A stretch of DNA of 64,000 nucleotides from Stanieria sp. NIES-3757 (lineage in GTDB: Bacteria > Cyanobacteriota > Cyanobacteriia > Cyanobacteriales > Xenococcaceae): assembly GCA_002355455.1 (NCBI GenBank), contig AP017375.1, forward strand, positions 620,001-684,000, given 5' to 3'. The notes beneath the pieces were generated by a model. That model saw nothing but the letters and a program-made list of their open reading frames with translations. It had not been told where the DNA came from and made no database searches. Made by a program: the position numbers and the translations under genes. This document shows positions 25,590 through 33,462 of the stretch, in pieces. Each line of letters begins with the position of its first letter. Within the stretch, counting starts at the first letter, position 1.

Positions 25590-26498
25590 TTAATCACTGA
25601 CAGATAAAATCCATGAATTTATTAAATTATTTACTTGTTCGGGGATTTCATCGTGAGGGCAGTGACCTGCATTGAGGTAGTATTCAGTTAGATTTGGATA
25701 ATATTGACGAAATTTTGCGCCTCTTTCTCTAGTATTCATCCAAGGATCGCCTTCTCCCCACAGCATTAACAAAGGACATTGCATTTGTTGAAGTAGTTGA
25801 TCGACTTTTTCGCCTTGAGGACTTTTGAAGACAGAAGTAAAGACTTGTAACGCACCCGGATCGCAAGAAGGACGATAAATATCTTCTACGAGTTGGTCAG
25901 TAACCGCACTGCGATCGAGATAAACTTGTTCTAGAGTTTGGCGAATTTTATTTTTACGACGAACAAACTGAAACAGAAAATAACTAGCCCAAGGTTGGAG
26001 TAGGATAGAGCGAGTCATTTTACCCGTCATTTGTCGAAAAGAAACTTGATTATTCGGGTTAGGATTGGAATTACTATCTGAAAATGGCCCGGCACTATTG
26101 AGTAAAATTAAACCCACTGCTGATTCAGGACGTTGGGCAGCAACACACAAACAAGCATAACCACCCAGAGAATTACCAGCTAAAACTGCTGGTTGTTTAA
26201 TCACTTCGGTAATAAAATCATGGAGTTGATCGCGCCACAAATTACCACTGTACTGTAAATTGGGTTTCGCCGAGCGCCCAAAACCTAATAAATCTATTGC
26301 CCAAACTTGCCAATTTTTTTGTAAACCTGCAATATTTTTACGCCAGTGATCGGTAGAAGCACCAAAACCGTGTACCAAAAGGATTGGTGGTTTGCCTGTT
26401 TGCTGTTCTCCTGCTTGAACATAATAAATTGAATGTCCTCGCCATTGCCAATAAGTTCCAGGAAAAGATGGTGGTTCAATAACTACAGTTTTAGTCAT
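25590..26498 (-). CDS. Alpha/beta hydrolase
   Basis: 302 residues. The catalytic triad is visible: Ser in LAGNSLGGYACLC (near residue 109), Asp in LWGEGDPWMN (near residue 251), His in AGHCPHDEIPEQV (near residue 278). The oxyanion HG motif is LLVHGFGASTDHW. The cap region (residues 140-210) is moderately long. It groups with chloroplast and cyanobacterial hydrolases of unknown substrate (pheophytinase-like or esterase). It is 57 bp upstream of the DUF2993 gene on the same strand and may share its transcript. Confidence 0.9.
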   Translation of the reverse strand: MTKTVVIEPPSFPGTYWQWRGHSIYYVQAGEQQTGKPPILLVHGFGASTDHWRKNIAGLQKNWQVWAIDLLGFGRSAKPNLQYSGNLWRDQLHDFITEVIKQPAVLAGNSLGGYACLCVAAQRPESAVGLILLNSAGPFSDSNSNPNPNNQVSFRQMTGKMTRSILLQPWASYFLFQFVRRKNKIRQTLEQVYLDRSAVTDQLVEDIYRPSCDPGALQVFTSVFKSPQGEKVDQLLQQMQCPLLMLWGEGDPWMNTRERGAKFRQYYPNLTEYYLNAGHCPHDEIPEQVNNLINSWILSVSD

Positions 26499-26818
26499 TA
26501 CTCGCGAAAATGTTAAATATTATTAACTTTTTTACTGTACAGTTTAACTAAACTTGAGTTATCCTGACAAAAAGTAGTCGTTATTTATTTGTGTTGAGGA
26601 GATAAATGATTATTATTTGGTTTGAGGTTACTCAGAACTGAAATTCAAGCCAGCTCAAGAGTTGTCACCCATCGCAAACCAAACAAATACTACTAAGTAA
26701 CTGTGATAAATGGTTCAATTGTCCTCATTGAGGACGGAATAATATAAAATTGAACCGATTGAAATTTTTTGTGAATTAAATTTAGTACAGCTTAGAAAAT
26801 TTTTTAGGGAGAAAAGTC
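26499..26818 (+). promoter_or_regulatory. Structured leader upstream of clpS
   Basis: 320 bp without an ORF. Two fold-back elements stand out. The first has arms ATTTGGTTTG (26615-26624) and CAAACCAAAC (26675-26684). The second is a nested hairpin: outer arms GGTTCAAT (26712-26719) and ATTGAACC (26749-26756) around the palindrome GTCCTCATTGAGGAC (26721-26735). The second ends 62 bp before the clpS start. This could be a structured 5' leader or a small RNA. Confidence 0.4.
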
Positions 26819-27112
26819 GTGTCTGTTGGAACGTCTATTATTAAAAAATCTTCAACTTCGACAGTACGCAAACCAGCACCTCGTTATCGCGTTTTACTTC
26901 ATAACGATGACTTCAATAGCATGGAGTATGTCGTTCAAACCCTGATGCAAACCATAGCAGGAATGACTCAACCTCAAGCAGTTAATATCATGATGGAAGC
27001 TCATACTAATGGGGTTGGTTTAGTAATTACTTGTACTTTAGAACACGCTGAATTTTATTGTGAAACTCTCTGTAATCACGGTTTAACTAGTACAATCGAG
27101 CCAGATGAATAA
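26819..27112 (+). CDS. clpS: ClpS adaptor protein
   Basis: 97 residues from a GTG start with TAGGGAGA as ribosome binding site. The core YRVLLHNDDFNSMEYVVQTL and the block VMMEAHTNG-like (IMMEAHTNGVGLVI) are the ClpS signature. The Asn-Asp pair and His in these blocks bind N-terminal degron residues. It delivers N-end-rule substrates to the ClpC/ClpP protease. Cyanobacteria carry ClpS1 and ClpS2; the HNDDFN motif fits ClpS1 best, but this is not certain. Confidence 0.93.
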   Translation: MSVGTSIIKKSSTSTVRKPAPRYRVLLHNDDFNSMEYVVQTLMQTIAGMTQPQAVNIMMEAHTNGVGLVITCTLEHAEFYCETLCNHGLTSTIEPDE

Positions 27113-27178
27113 GAGAATAATATATTGCGATCGCTGAAATTTTTGCCCTTTGGAAATGTTACATCTTAAGTATCGCCT

Positions 27179-27997
27179 TTGAGTAAAATCTTTTCCTATC
27201 CAGCACCGCTGAGAATAGGTTTTTTTTTATTAGTTTTGTTGCTAATCTGGCTACCATTAGCAGCACCAATTTATTTGTTGATCAAAAACAACCCCAATTT
27301 AGTTACGATTCTAACGATGGGGTTATTATTTATTGAGTTTTTAATCCTATCTTGGATTTGGGGTAAATATGTTTATCAGCAACCAAATTTACTCACAAAA
27401 TATGGTTTAGTCTGGACAAAAATTAATGGCTTTAATTTACTCAAGGGATTGGCGATTGGTTTTTGTTTTTGTTGGGGTTTGTTTAGTTTAGAAGCACTTT
27501 TTGGTTGGGTAAAGTTTAATCCTGCTTCAGAATTTCTTTTAAGAATAGTTTTAGAAGGTTTGCTTAGTGCTTTAGGAATCGCTTTAGCTGAGGAATTAGT
27601 TTTTCGCGGTTGGATTTTAAGAGAATTAGAACAAGATTATACTAAAAACAAAGCTGTTTTCATTAATGCTTTATTTTTTGCTTTATCCCATTTTATTAAA
27701 CCAATTGCAGAAATAATTAGAACTTTTATCACTTTTCCTGCTTTATTGATCTTAGGATTAACTTTAGTTTGGGCAAAATGGGGACATCGAAACAGATTAG
27801 GAATTTGTATTGGTATTCATGGTGGTTTGGTTTGGGGATATTATATTCTCAATGTCGGCAATTTATTGACCTATACTAATCAAGTTCCTGCTTGGATCAC
27901 GGGAATTGACGGTAATCCAATTGCAGGAATAATGGGGTTATTGTTTCTAAGTTTGTTGGCTATGTGGATGAAACAATCCTCACAAAAATATGATTAA
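27179..27997 (+). CDS. CPBP family intramembrane glutamic endopeptidase
   Basis: 272 residues from a TTG start, with about seven hydrophobic segments. The catalytic motifs are visible: EELVFRGWILREL (EExxxR, near residue 141), FALSHF (FxxxH) and a distal HGG. This is the Rce1/CAAX-like membrane protease family, which in bacteria processes membrane or secreted peptides. It lies 66 bp downstream of clpS on the same strand. The substrate cannot be predicted. Confidence 0.87.
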   Translation: MSKIFSYPAPLRIGFFLLVLLLIWLPLAAPIYLLIKNNPNLVTILTMGLLFIEFLILSWIWGKYVYQQPNLLTKYGLVWTKINGFNLLKGLAIGFCFCWGLFSLEALFGWVKFNPASEFLLRIVLEGLLSALGIALAEELVFRGWILRELEQDYTKNKAVFINALFFALSHFIKPIAEIIRTFITFPALLILGLTLVWAKWGHRNRLGICIGIHGGLVWGYYILNVGNLLTYTNQVPAWITGIDGNPIAGIMGLLFLSLLAMWMKQSSQKYD

Positions 27998-28001
27998 CTG
28001 A

Positions 28002-29231
28002 TTAAGGTTTTTGGTCGAGAAGATGCGCTTGTTCGATTGCTAATTTTTCTCTAGCTCTTCGTGCATAGGATTGTAAATCTTCAACTTCTATACCGCTCAA
28101 AATACTCAAATCTTCTAACTCAATTCCTTTGATTAACATTTCTATACACCAAGTCTGACGAGTTTGCTCTATCGTTGGAGATTGACCTTGAGGTGTAAGT
28201 AAACCTTCAGTCCATACTTGCCATAAAGCTCGTAATTCTGACTGAGACAAAGGTTGTTCTTCTTGATTGACAAACATAGCTAATTGGTTATCTTTACGGC
28301 TTTTCAACCACTGAGTTAAAGGATTATTTTTAGAAAATCCATAACGTTTCCCCATAATCCATTGATTGAGGGGAACTTGTCTTACAGGATTGCTATTAAT
28401 CTGTAAAAGATATTGCTGCGGTTCACTGATTAGATGAGAAATTTTTAAATCTATCACTTCTTGAGGTGATAAACCTGCTCCAAACAAAACATAAGCCAAA
28501 GCATAATCTTGTCTTCCTCGTTTTTTTGCTCGTTGAAAAATTGAATGGACTAAATTAGCTGGTAAATCCATCACTGTAATTATTTGAGCAGAATAAGCTT
28601 TGGTTAAAGTACTCACAGGTGTTGGCGTTGGAGACAAAATCGCACCCTGCAAAAATAACTCCATCAAACTCTCTAAAAAATCATCTTGTCCTTCCCAAAG
28701 CGGATCTCCTTCACTAATTGAATTAATTACGAAATAACCCAACAAAAGTCCATTGAGTAAACTGGCTAATTTTTCTGGGGGAAAACGGCTTTGTAATCCT
28801 TCACCTTCGATCGCTTTTGCCAAATGTTGGGCAATATAAGTGTTAGCTTGAGCGACTCCCCGTCCTAATGCTAGACGATTTTCAATTGGATATTGACCGG
28901 CTTCTCCCACTAAGGAACGAACTAACTCAGGAACTCGTTCAAGAGCCTGTAAACTACCCTTGGCATAATCTTTTACAGCATGAGAAACACTTTCTTTGGA
29001 GCCAGCTTGTTCGACTAAAGCTTTGCCTAATCGAGCAAACATCGCAGAATCTTCCATAACGGCTAGAAGTAAACCATGTTTATTCCCAAAATGACGAAAT
29101 AAAGTAACTTCATTGACTTGGGCGCGTTCGGCAACTGCCTTAGTTGTTGTCTCAGTAACTCCTCTTTCCGCAAATAAATCCAGTGCAGCCTCGATCAGAC
29201 GGGTTTTAGTTGATTTTTTTTGGGCAGACAT
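28002..29231 (-). CDS. TetR-type regulator fused to a degenerate tyrosine-recombinase-like domain
   Basis: 409 residues, about twice the usual TetR length. Residues 8-55 hold the TetR helix-turn-helix (TRLIEAALDLFAERGVTETT, then VNEVTLFRHFGNKHGLL). Residues 60-195 look like a ligand-binding helical part. From about 215 the pattern is that of a tyrosine recombinase catalytic fold: RGRQDYALAYVLFGAGLSPQ for the usual RDxALxxLLxxTGLRxxE, then VRQVPLN, then PLSQSELRALW, then TRQTWCIEMLIKGIELEDL and a final SYARR. The first catalytic Arg is Ser and both His are lost, so it should not cut DNA. It probably adds DNA contacts or oligomerisation. It is divergent from desC, with two operator-like palindromes between them. 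Confidence 0.82.
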   Translation of the reverse strand: MSAQKKSTKTRLIEAALDLFAERGVTETTTKAVAERAQVNEVTLFRHFGNKHGLLLAVMEDSAMFARLGKALVEQAGSKESVSHAVKDYAKGSLQALERVPELVRSLVGEAGQYPIENRLALGRGVAQANTYIAQHLAKAIEGEGLQSRFPPEKLASLLNGLLLGYFVINSISEGDPLWEGQDDFLESLMELFLQGAILSPTPTPVSTLTKAYSAQIITVMDLPANLVHSIFQRAKKRGRQDYALAYVLFGAGLSPQEVIDLKISHLISEPQQYLLQINSNPVRQVPLNQWIMGKRYGFSKNNPLTQWLKSRKDNQLAMFVNQEEQPLSQSELRALWQVWTEGLLTPQGQSPTIEQTRQTWCIEMLIKGIELEDLSILSGIEVEDLQSYARRAREKLAIEQAHLLDQKP

Positions 29232-29240
29232 AAATAAAAA

Positions 29241-29259
29241 ATGTAAGTTTTACTTGCAT
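29241..29259. promoter_or_regulatory. Operator-like palindrome 1 (TetR/desC)
   Basis: ATGTAAGT-TTT-ACTTGCAT: an 8-bp inverted repeat with one mismatch, 3-bp spacer. It lies 9 bp upstream of the TetR-type start codon and would cover its promoter or ribosome binding region. It recurs almost exactly at 29288, so it is the likely binding site of this regulator. Confidence 0.65.
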
Positions 29260-29287
29260 TGCTAGTCAAAACTTGTTAAACTGCAAA

Positions 29288-29306
29288 ATGTAAGTAGCAC
29301 TTGCAT
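29288..29306. promoter_or_regulatory. Operator-like palindrome 2 (TetR/desC)
   Basis: ATGTAAGT-AGC-ACTTGCAT: the same arms as palindrome 1 with a different spacer. Centre-to-centre distance to palindrome 1 is 47 bp. It is 155 bp upstream of desC. Looser half-sites (ATGTAAG and CTTACAT) occur near 29384 and 29414. Confidence 0.65.
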
Positions 29307-29460
29307 ATCTCTTTCAAATTACAGATAATCCCTCAAACAAAAGGTTAGTGTAGCGGAACGAGGTACAGACAAGCTTTACAGATGTAAGGGATTCCGCCAT
29401 CATCCGCTAAAAGTTGCTTACATTCACTAATCTAAAGTATTTTAAGGACAAAATTAGATA

Positions 29461-30285
29461 ATGACACAAACGGCAATTTCTCCTGAGAGGAAGTCTCAGC
29501 TTGTTCTCTCATGGAAAAGTGTGGCTTTATTCGCTACAATTCACGCTTTAGCATTGCTAGCCCCTTGGTTCTTTTCTTGGTCAGCTTTGGGTGTGATGAT
29601 TTTTCTCCATTGGCTATTTGGTAGCATTGGAATTTGTCTAGGATATCATCGCCTTTTGACGCATCGAAGTTTTCAAGTACCACAATGGTTGGAATATATC
29701 TTAGCAACTATTGGTTCGTTGGCAGTTCAAGGAGGTCCAATTTTTTGGGTGGCTGGTCATCGGATCCATCATGCCTATACTGAAGATGAAGAGAAAGACC
29801 CTTATTCTGCCAAAAAGGGATTCTGGTGGAGTCATATGCTTTGGCTATTGTACCCAAGAGAAGAGTTTTTTAACTATGAATCTTATAAAAAGTTTGCTCC
29901 AGATTTAGACCGAGATCCTTATTATCGTTGGTTGAACAAAAATTTTATTTTACTACAGGTTCTTTTAGGATTAATCTTGTTCGGTTTAGGTGGCTGGTCT
30001 TTTGTGATTTATGGCATCTTCCTGAGAGCAGTATTACTGTGGCACAGTACCTGGTTAATTAACTCTGCTAGTCATCGTGATGGATATCGCAATTTTCCAG
30101 TTGAAGATAATTCTCGTAATCTTTGGTGGGCAGCTATTTTAACTTATGGCGAGGGTTGGCATAACAATCATCACGCTCATCCTCGTGTAGCAAAGGCAGG
30201 ACAACGTTGGTGGGAGATTGATGTAACTTGGTGGGCAATTCGAGTACTTCAAATACTCGGTTTAGCCAAAAAGATTGTGGTCTAA
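29461..30285 (+). CDS. desC: Acyl-lipid delta-9 desaturase
   Basis: 274 residues, membrane di-iron desaturase. The three histidine boxes are present: HRLLTHRS, HRIHHAYT and HNNHHAHP. Four hydrophobic stretches surround them. In cyanobacteria this type puts the first double bond into C18 or C16 chains of membrane lipids and responds to cold. The start MTQTAISPERKS follows TTTTAAGGAC. It is divergent from the TetR-type gene and probably under its control. It is convergent with an acyltransferase, 11 bp apart, which suits lipid metabolism. Confidence 0.94.
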   Translation: MTQTAISPERKSQLVLSWKSVALFATIHALALLAPWFFSWSALGVMIFLHWLFGSIGICLGYHRLLTHRSFQVPQWLEYILATIGSLAVQGGPIFWVAGHRIHHAYTEDEEKDPYSAKKGFWWSHMLWLLYPREEFFNYESYKKFAPDLDRDPYYRWLNKNFILLQVLLGLILFGLGGWSFVIYGIFLRAVLLWHSTWLINSASHRDGYRNFPVEDNSRNLWWAAILTYGEGWHNNHHAHPRVAKAGQRWWEIDVTWWAIRVLQILGLAKKIVV

Positions 30286-30296
30286 ACTGAAGTGAT

Positions 30297-31694
30297 TTAA
30301 ATAATCATCTTTTCTAAAGCAACCTGTAAATCTTGGGTTAATTGAGCAACAGCTTGTTTAGCCCCTTGTCGATTTTCTTGATATGCGATCGCTTTTTCGT
30401 TGACATAAATTGGTTCTCCAATGGTTACTCTTGACTTACGCCAACCTAAGCGGGGACGACGAGGGTTTTTAGTGCCTTTGATTCGTGCGATCGCATCAAA
30501 AAGAATTAGGCTGGTTTCGGCAAATCTTTCAAAACAAGGTTTTTCTTGAATATAAGTACCTGTCACTGCCACAAAACTTTCTGCTAAACGCATGTGTGAC
30601 ATTCTTAAACTGGCTTCTGCTGCAACCCAGTCGGCTAAACCTCGTTTGAGAGGAGATAAATTATTTAATTTAGCAGGCTCTTCACGATAAATATAATTCC
30701 AACCAGCTTCTTCTAAACGACGGCAGCGTTCGATAATATTTCCTTTTTGCTTCAAACCAAAATATTCCTCTCCTACTTGTAAAGATAGATTTAGTAAATT
30801 TTGAAGTCTGACAGTAAGAGTTTCTTCCCGACTAAGCGACCCTTGAGATAAATCTGGGAAGTGGCGATGATAAAAGTGACGATAAAAATGTTCCATCTCT
30901 GCCAGAAGATATTCACCCAATCTGAGTAAACGTTGATAATAAAGTTGTTCTGGTTGTTTTGTGTTTGCAATGTCGATTGATTCTTTAGCTAAACCACAAT
31001 CGGCTTCTAGATTATTTAACAACCAATCTAGCTTTGACCACCGAGGATTAACATAATGATATTGAATGTTAATCGGGACGACGACAACATCTTCGACACG
31101 GTTAGCTTTTGCCAAATCTTCGACACACCAAAAAGCTAATTGAGCGACACCAGGTTCGAGGGGACTAACAACTTCACTATGACCATTGGTAGCACCTTCA
31201 GGAGCAACAACTAAAGGAAATCTACCATTAACTAATAATTCTCTAGCTTTTTTAATCGCTTGCCAATCTAGAGTTTTCCCCCGATGCACAGGAATACCTC
31301 CCATTCTGGCAAACAACCAACCCAACCAATTACCAGCCCATATTGTCATACCTCTGTCATACATAAAATGGCTGTGAATCGGAGATTGTAGAGGAATACC
31401 TTGTTGACGAGCAAGTTCGGGCATTGTACGGGAAAATAAATATAAACCACTAAGCGGATCGTCTACTTCACAATGACGAAAGGCTAAGAGCAAACGAATT
31501 TTGCCATTCTGAAATTGATGATAAAGATCGACTAAAGTTTCTCCATTAACTGTTTCAATTGGGCTAATTCCTGCTGGTAACCAAGGTTGCACGCGCAATC
31601 TTTGCAAAATTAGGAGAGACAAATGAACGAGTTGAAGAATAAAAGGATTAAAATTTGGCGCAATAAAATCTAGTTTTGGTTGAGCGCGATCCAT
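30297..31694 (-). CDS. PlsC-type acyltransferase
   Basis: 465 residues. The PlsC/LPLAT domain lies in the N-terminal half: FRHCEVDDP gives the HX4D catalytic pair (about residue 74), GGIPVHRG and VVAPEGATNGH are the substrate-binding motifs. The C-terminal 200 residues form an extra helical region not needed for catalysis. Such long forms are annotated as 1-acyl-glycerol-3-phosphate acyltransferases in cyanobacteria. The exact acyl acceptor is not certain. Confidence 0.85.
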   Translation of the reverse strand: MDRAQPKLDFIAPNFNPFILQLVHLSLLILQRLRVQPWLPAGISPIETVNGETLVDLYHQFQNGKIRLLLAFRHCEVDDPLSGLYLFSRTMPELARQQGIPLQSPIHSHFMYDRGMTIWAGNWLGWLFARMGGIPVHRGKTLDWQAIKKARELLVNGRFPLVVAPEGATNGHSEVVSPLEPGVAQLAFWCVEDLAKANRVEDVVVVPINIQYHYVNPRWSKLDWLLNNLEADCGLAKESIDIANTKQPEQLYYQRLLRLGEYLLAEMEHFYRHFYHRHFPDLSQGSLSREETLTVRLQNLLNLSLQVGEEYFGLKQKGNIIERCRRLEEAGWNYIYREEPAKLNNLSPLKRGLADWVAAEASLRMSHMRLAESFVAVTGTYIQEKPCFERFAETSLILFDAIARIKGTKNPRRPRLGWRKSRVTIGEPIYVNEKAIAYQENRQGAKQAVAQLTQDLQVALEKMII

Positions 31695-31721
31695 TTTTCA
31701 GTTACCAGTTATCAGTTACCT

Positions 31722-31741
31722 GTAGAGACAAGAATCTCTAC
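31722..31741. repeat. Small intergenic hairpin
   Basis: GTAGAGA-CAAGAA-TCTCTAC, preceded by an iteration of CAGTTA/CAGTTATC words. A similar hairpin with GTAGAGACGT arms, next to GATAACTGATAACTGG, occurs at 50911. These look like one family of dispersed intergenic repeats. Confidence 0.55.
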
Positions 31742-31780
31742 CCCATAGAAGCTCTGTACATTTATATATATGCTGACATA

Positions 31781-32281
31781 TTAGCGATCGCGTTTAAGAT
31801 CGTAAATGACTTTTTCTGCTACCCAATTAGGGGAACGATCTGGATGAGAAATTAAAGTTCCAGATAAGAGACGGTTAGCTGTCTGTTGATTGTGTACTAA
31901 TCTTAATAGTTCCTGACGCAATTTGGGACTAATGCGATCGAGTAGAGAAGTATTATTGTTATTTATTGTAGGTATAGAGTCGATTAAAGAAGGCTTGTAG
32001 GCATTGATTAAATGCCAACCAATTATGCCAGTTCCTATTGCCAAACCAGTTATACCGATAATATTTTTAAAATTGTCTGAGGGTTCGCTCTGGTAATTAG
32101 GATTGCCAAATTCATAATTATTTTGACTGAAAATTGTTTCAGTGGCGATCTTTTTATCAATCAGATTATCTTCATTAGCTTGAACGGGTAATCCTATTAA
32201 ACTACTAGCAATACTCGTTCCAATTAAAGTTGTCAGAATCGTTTTTAGAGAAAACATTTTGTGCATATTGTTGTTTGTCAA
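31781..32281 (-). CDS. Exported protein of unknown function
   Basis: 166 residues. A signal peptide is likely (KTILTTLIGTSIASSLIGLPVQA, then cleavage before NEDN). A second hydrophobic segment lies near residues 73-90 (GITGLAIGTGIIGWHLI). The C-terminal part (ISPKLRQELLRLVHNQQTANRLL, then HPDRSPNWVAEKVIYDLKRDR) is helical and resembles conserved tails of other cyanobacterial hypothetical proteins. Function is unknown. Confidence 0.65.
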   Translation of the reverse strand: MTNNNMHKMFSLKTILTTLIGTSIASSLIGLPVQANEDNLIDKKIATETIFSQNNYEFGNPNYQSEPSDNFKNIIGITGLAIGTGIIGWHLINAYKPSLIDSIPTINNNNTSLLDRISPKLRQELLRLVHNQQTANRLLSGTLISHPDRSPNWVAEKVIYDLKRDR

Positions 32282-32521
32282 TTTGTTTTTATATACATTT
32301 TGATAAGTAAATATGACATTACAGTGTCATGAGTATGAAGATCTAAAAGTTACAGCAACCAAACTATAGACCTCAGTTGGTATCTAATTAAACGCAAGTC
32401 TTTTAAGTAAAAGTCGAAGAAAATATAGATTGAACTTTGCGATCGCTAATGCCTAATGTTCCCAAAGTTTGATTAAATTACCTTTTACAATAGACAATTA
32501 TTTAATAACTTAAACAAGATT

Positions 32522-33121
32522 TTACCAAGCAGAGGGTAGGTTTTTATGATTAGGCAGATTTGCGCCCTGACTCATAAAAGATACTCTTCGTTGAAAATTA
32601 TTTTCTACGGCAATACAAGTCCCTAAAGGGTCTAAAATTTTTTTTCTAATAGCACGTTCTATAGAATATTCTCGTTCTCTATGCTGAAAATCTGCCATAC
32701 GATGAGCAAATAAAGTTATTGCTTCATAAATTAGTTTTAAATCATAAAGAGAATCTACTTGAGCAATTTTGACTGCTAAAAAACGAAATTGCTGACAAAC
32801 ATCTTTTGCTTGTTCCTTAGTTAAATTATGATCTCTATAATAGTAATTAACTGCTTCTGCCATGTACTGAGCGTGTTTAGCTGCATTTTGAATTTTATGT
32901 TGAGCATCTTCAATGGGAGCAAGAAATTTATCTAATAAAAGTTGTTGTATGTAACAATCTCTCAATTCAGAATTAGCAATTAAATTTATCTCTGCCATTT
33001 TTTCCTCATGTCTTCTTTTATTTTCTGCATGAGCTTCTTGAATAATTGTTTGTAATAAACTAGCAATGGGAACTAAAAAGAAATCCATAATTTTATCTGA
33101 AGTAAATATTTTGTAATACAT
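32522..33121 (-). CDS. Helical protein of unknown function
   Basis: 199 residues, almost entirely helical with long charged stretches (AEINLIANSELRDCYIQQLLLDKFLAPIEDAQHKI). One weakly hydrophobic N-terminal helix (FFLVPIASLLQTII) may contact the membrane. The ATG at 33121 or Met-12 (MDFFLVPIAS, 33088) could be the start. I do not recognise the family. It stands alone between the exported protein and acnB. Confidence 0.6.
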   Translation of the reverse strand: MYYKIFTSDKIMDFFLVPIASLLQTIIQEAHAENKRRHEEKMAEINLIANSELRDCYIQQLLLDKFLAPIEDAQHKIQNAAKHAQYMAEAVNYYYRDHNLTKEQAKDVCQQFRFLAVKIAQVDSLYDLKLIYEAITLFAHRMADFQHREREYSIERAIRKKILDPLGTCIAVENNFQRRVSFMSQGANLPNHKNLPSAW

Positions 33122-33462
33122 TTATTTTTCCCAAATCTAGTAAAAATAAATCTTTCTTTCCTTTTTTTTAGTAGAAAAACTATATAAATTCATTTAATAA
33201 TTAAACTTAAAATTTTTTACATGGCTTTGATAGTTCATTATCTCAATCTCAATTTCGTCACCGAATCTTTAAAAAACCATCACCAAAAAAGTTTAAATCT
33301 CGATACATTAAAAGAAAAGACACTGCAACTGTCCTAATGTGAGCTTTTTGCGGATGTGTTTCCCATAAAATACTCCCTACGAACAAAGATTTAGGGAAAT
33401 CGATGAGAAAATAAAAATTCTGCAATCAAAAAAGATAGGTGTTGAGTTAGGAGAATCACTAA
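33122..33462. promoter_or_regulatory. Upstream region of acnB
   Basis: 341 bp without an ORF, the divergent control region between the 199-residue gene and acnB. GGAG 9 bp before the acnB ATG is the ribosome binding site. No clear operator is seen. Confidence 0.4.
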
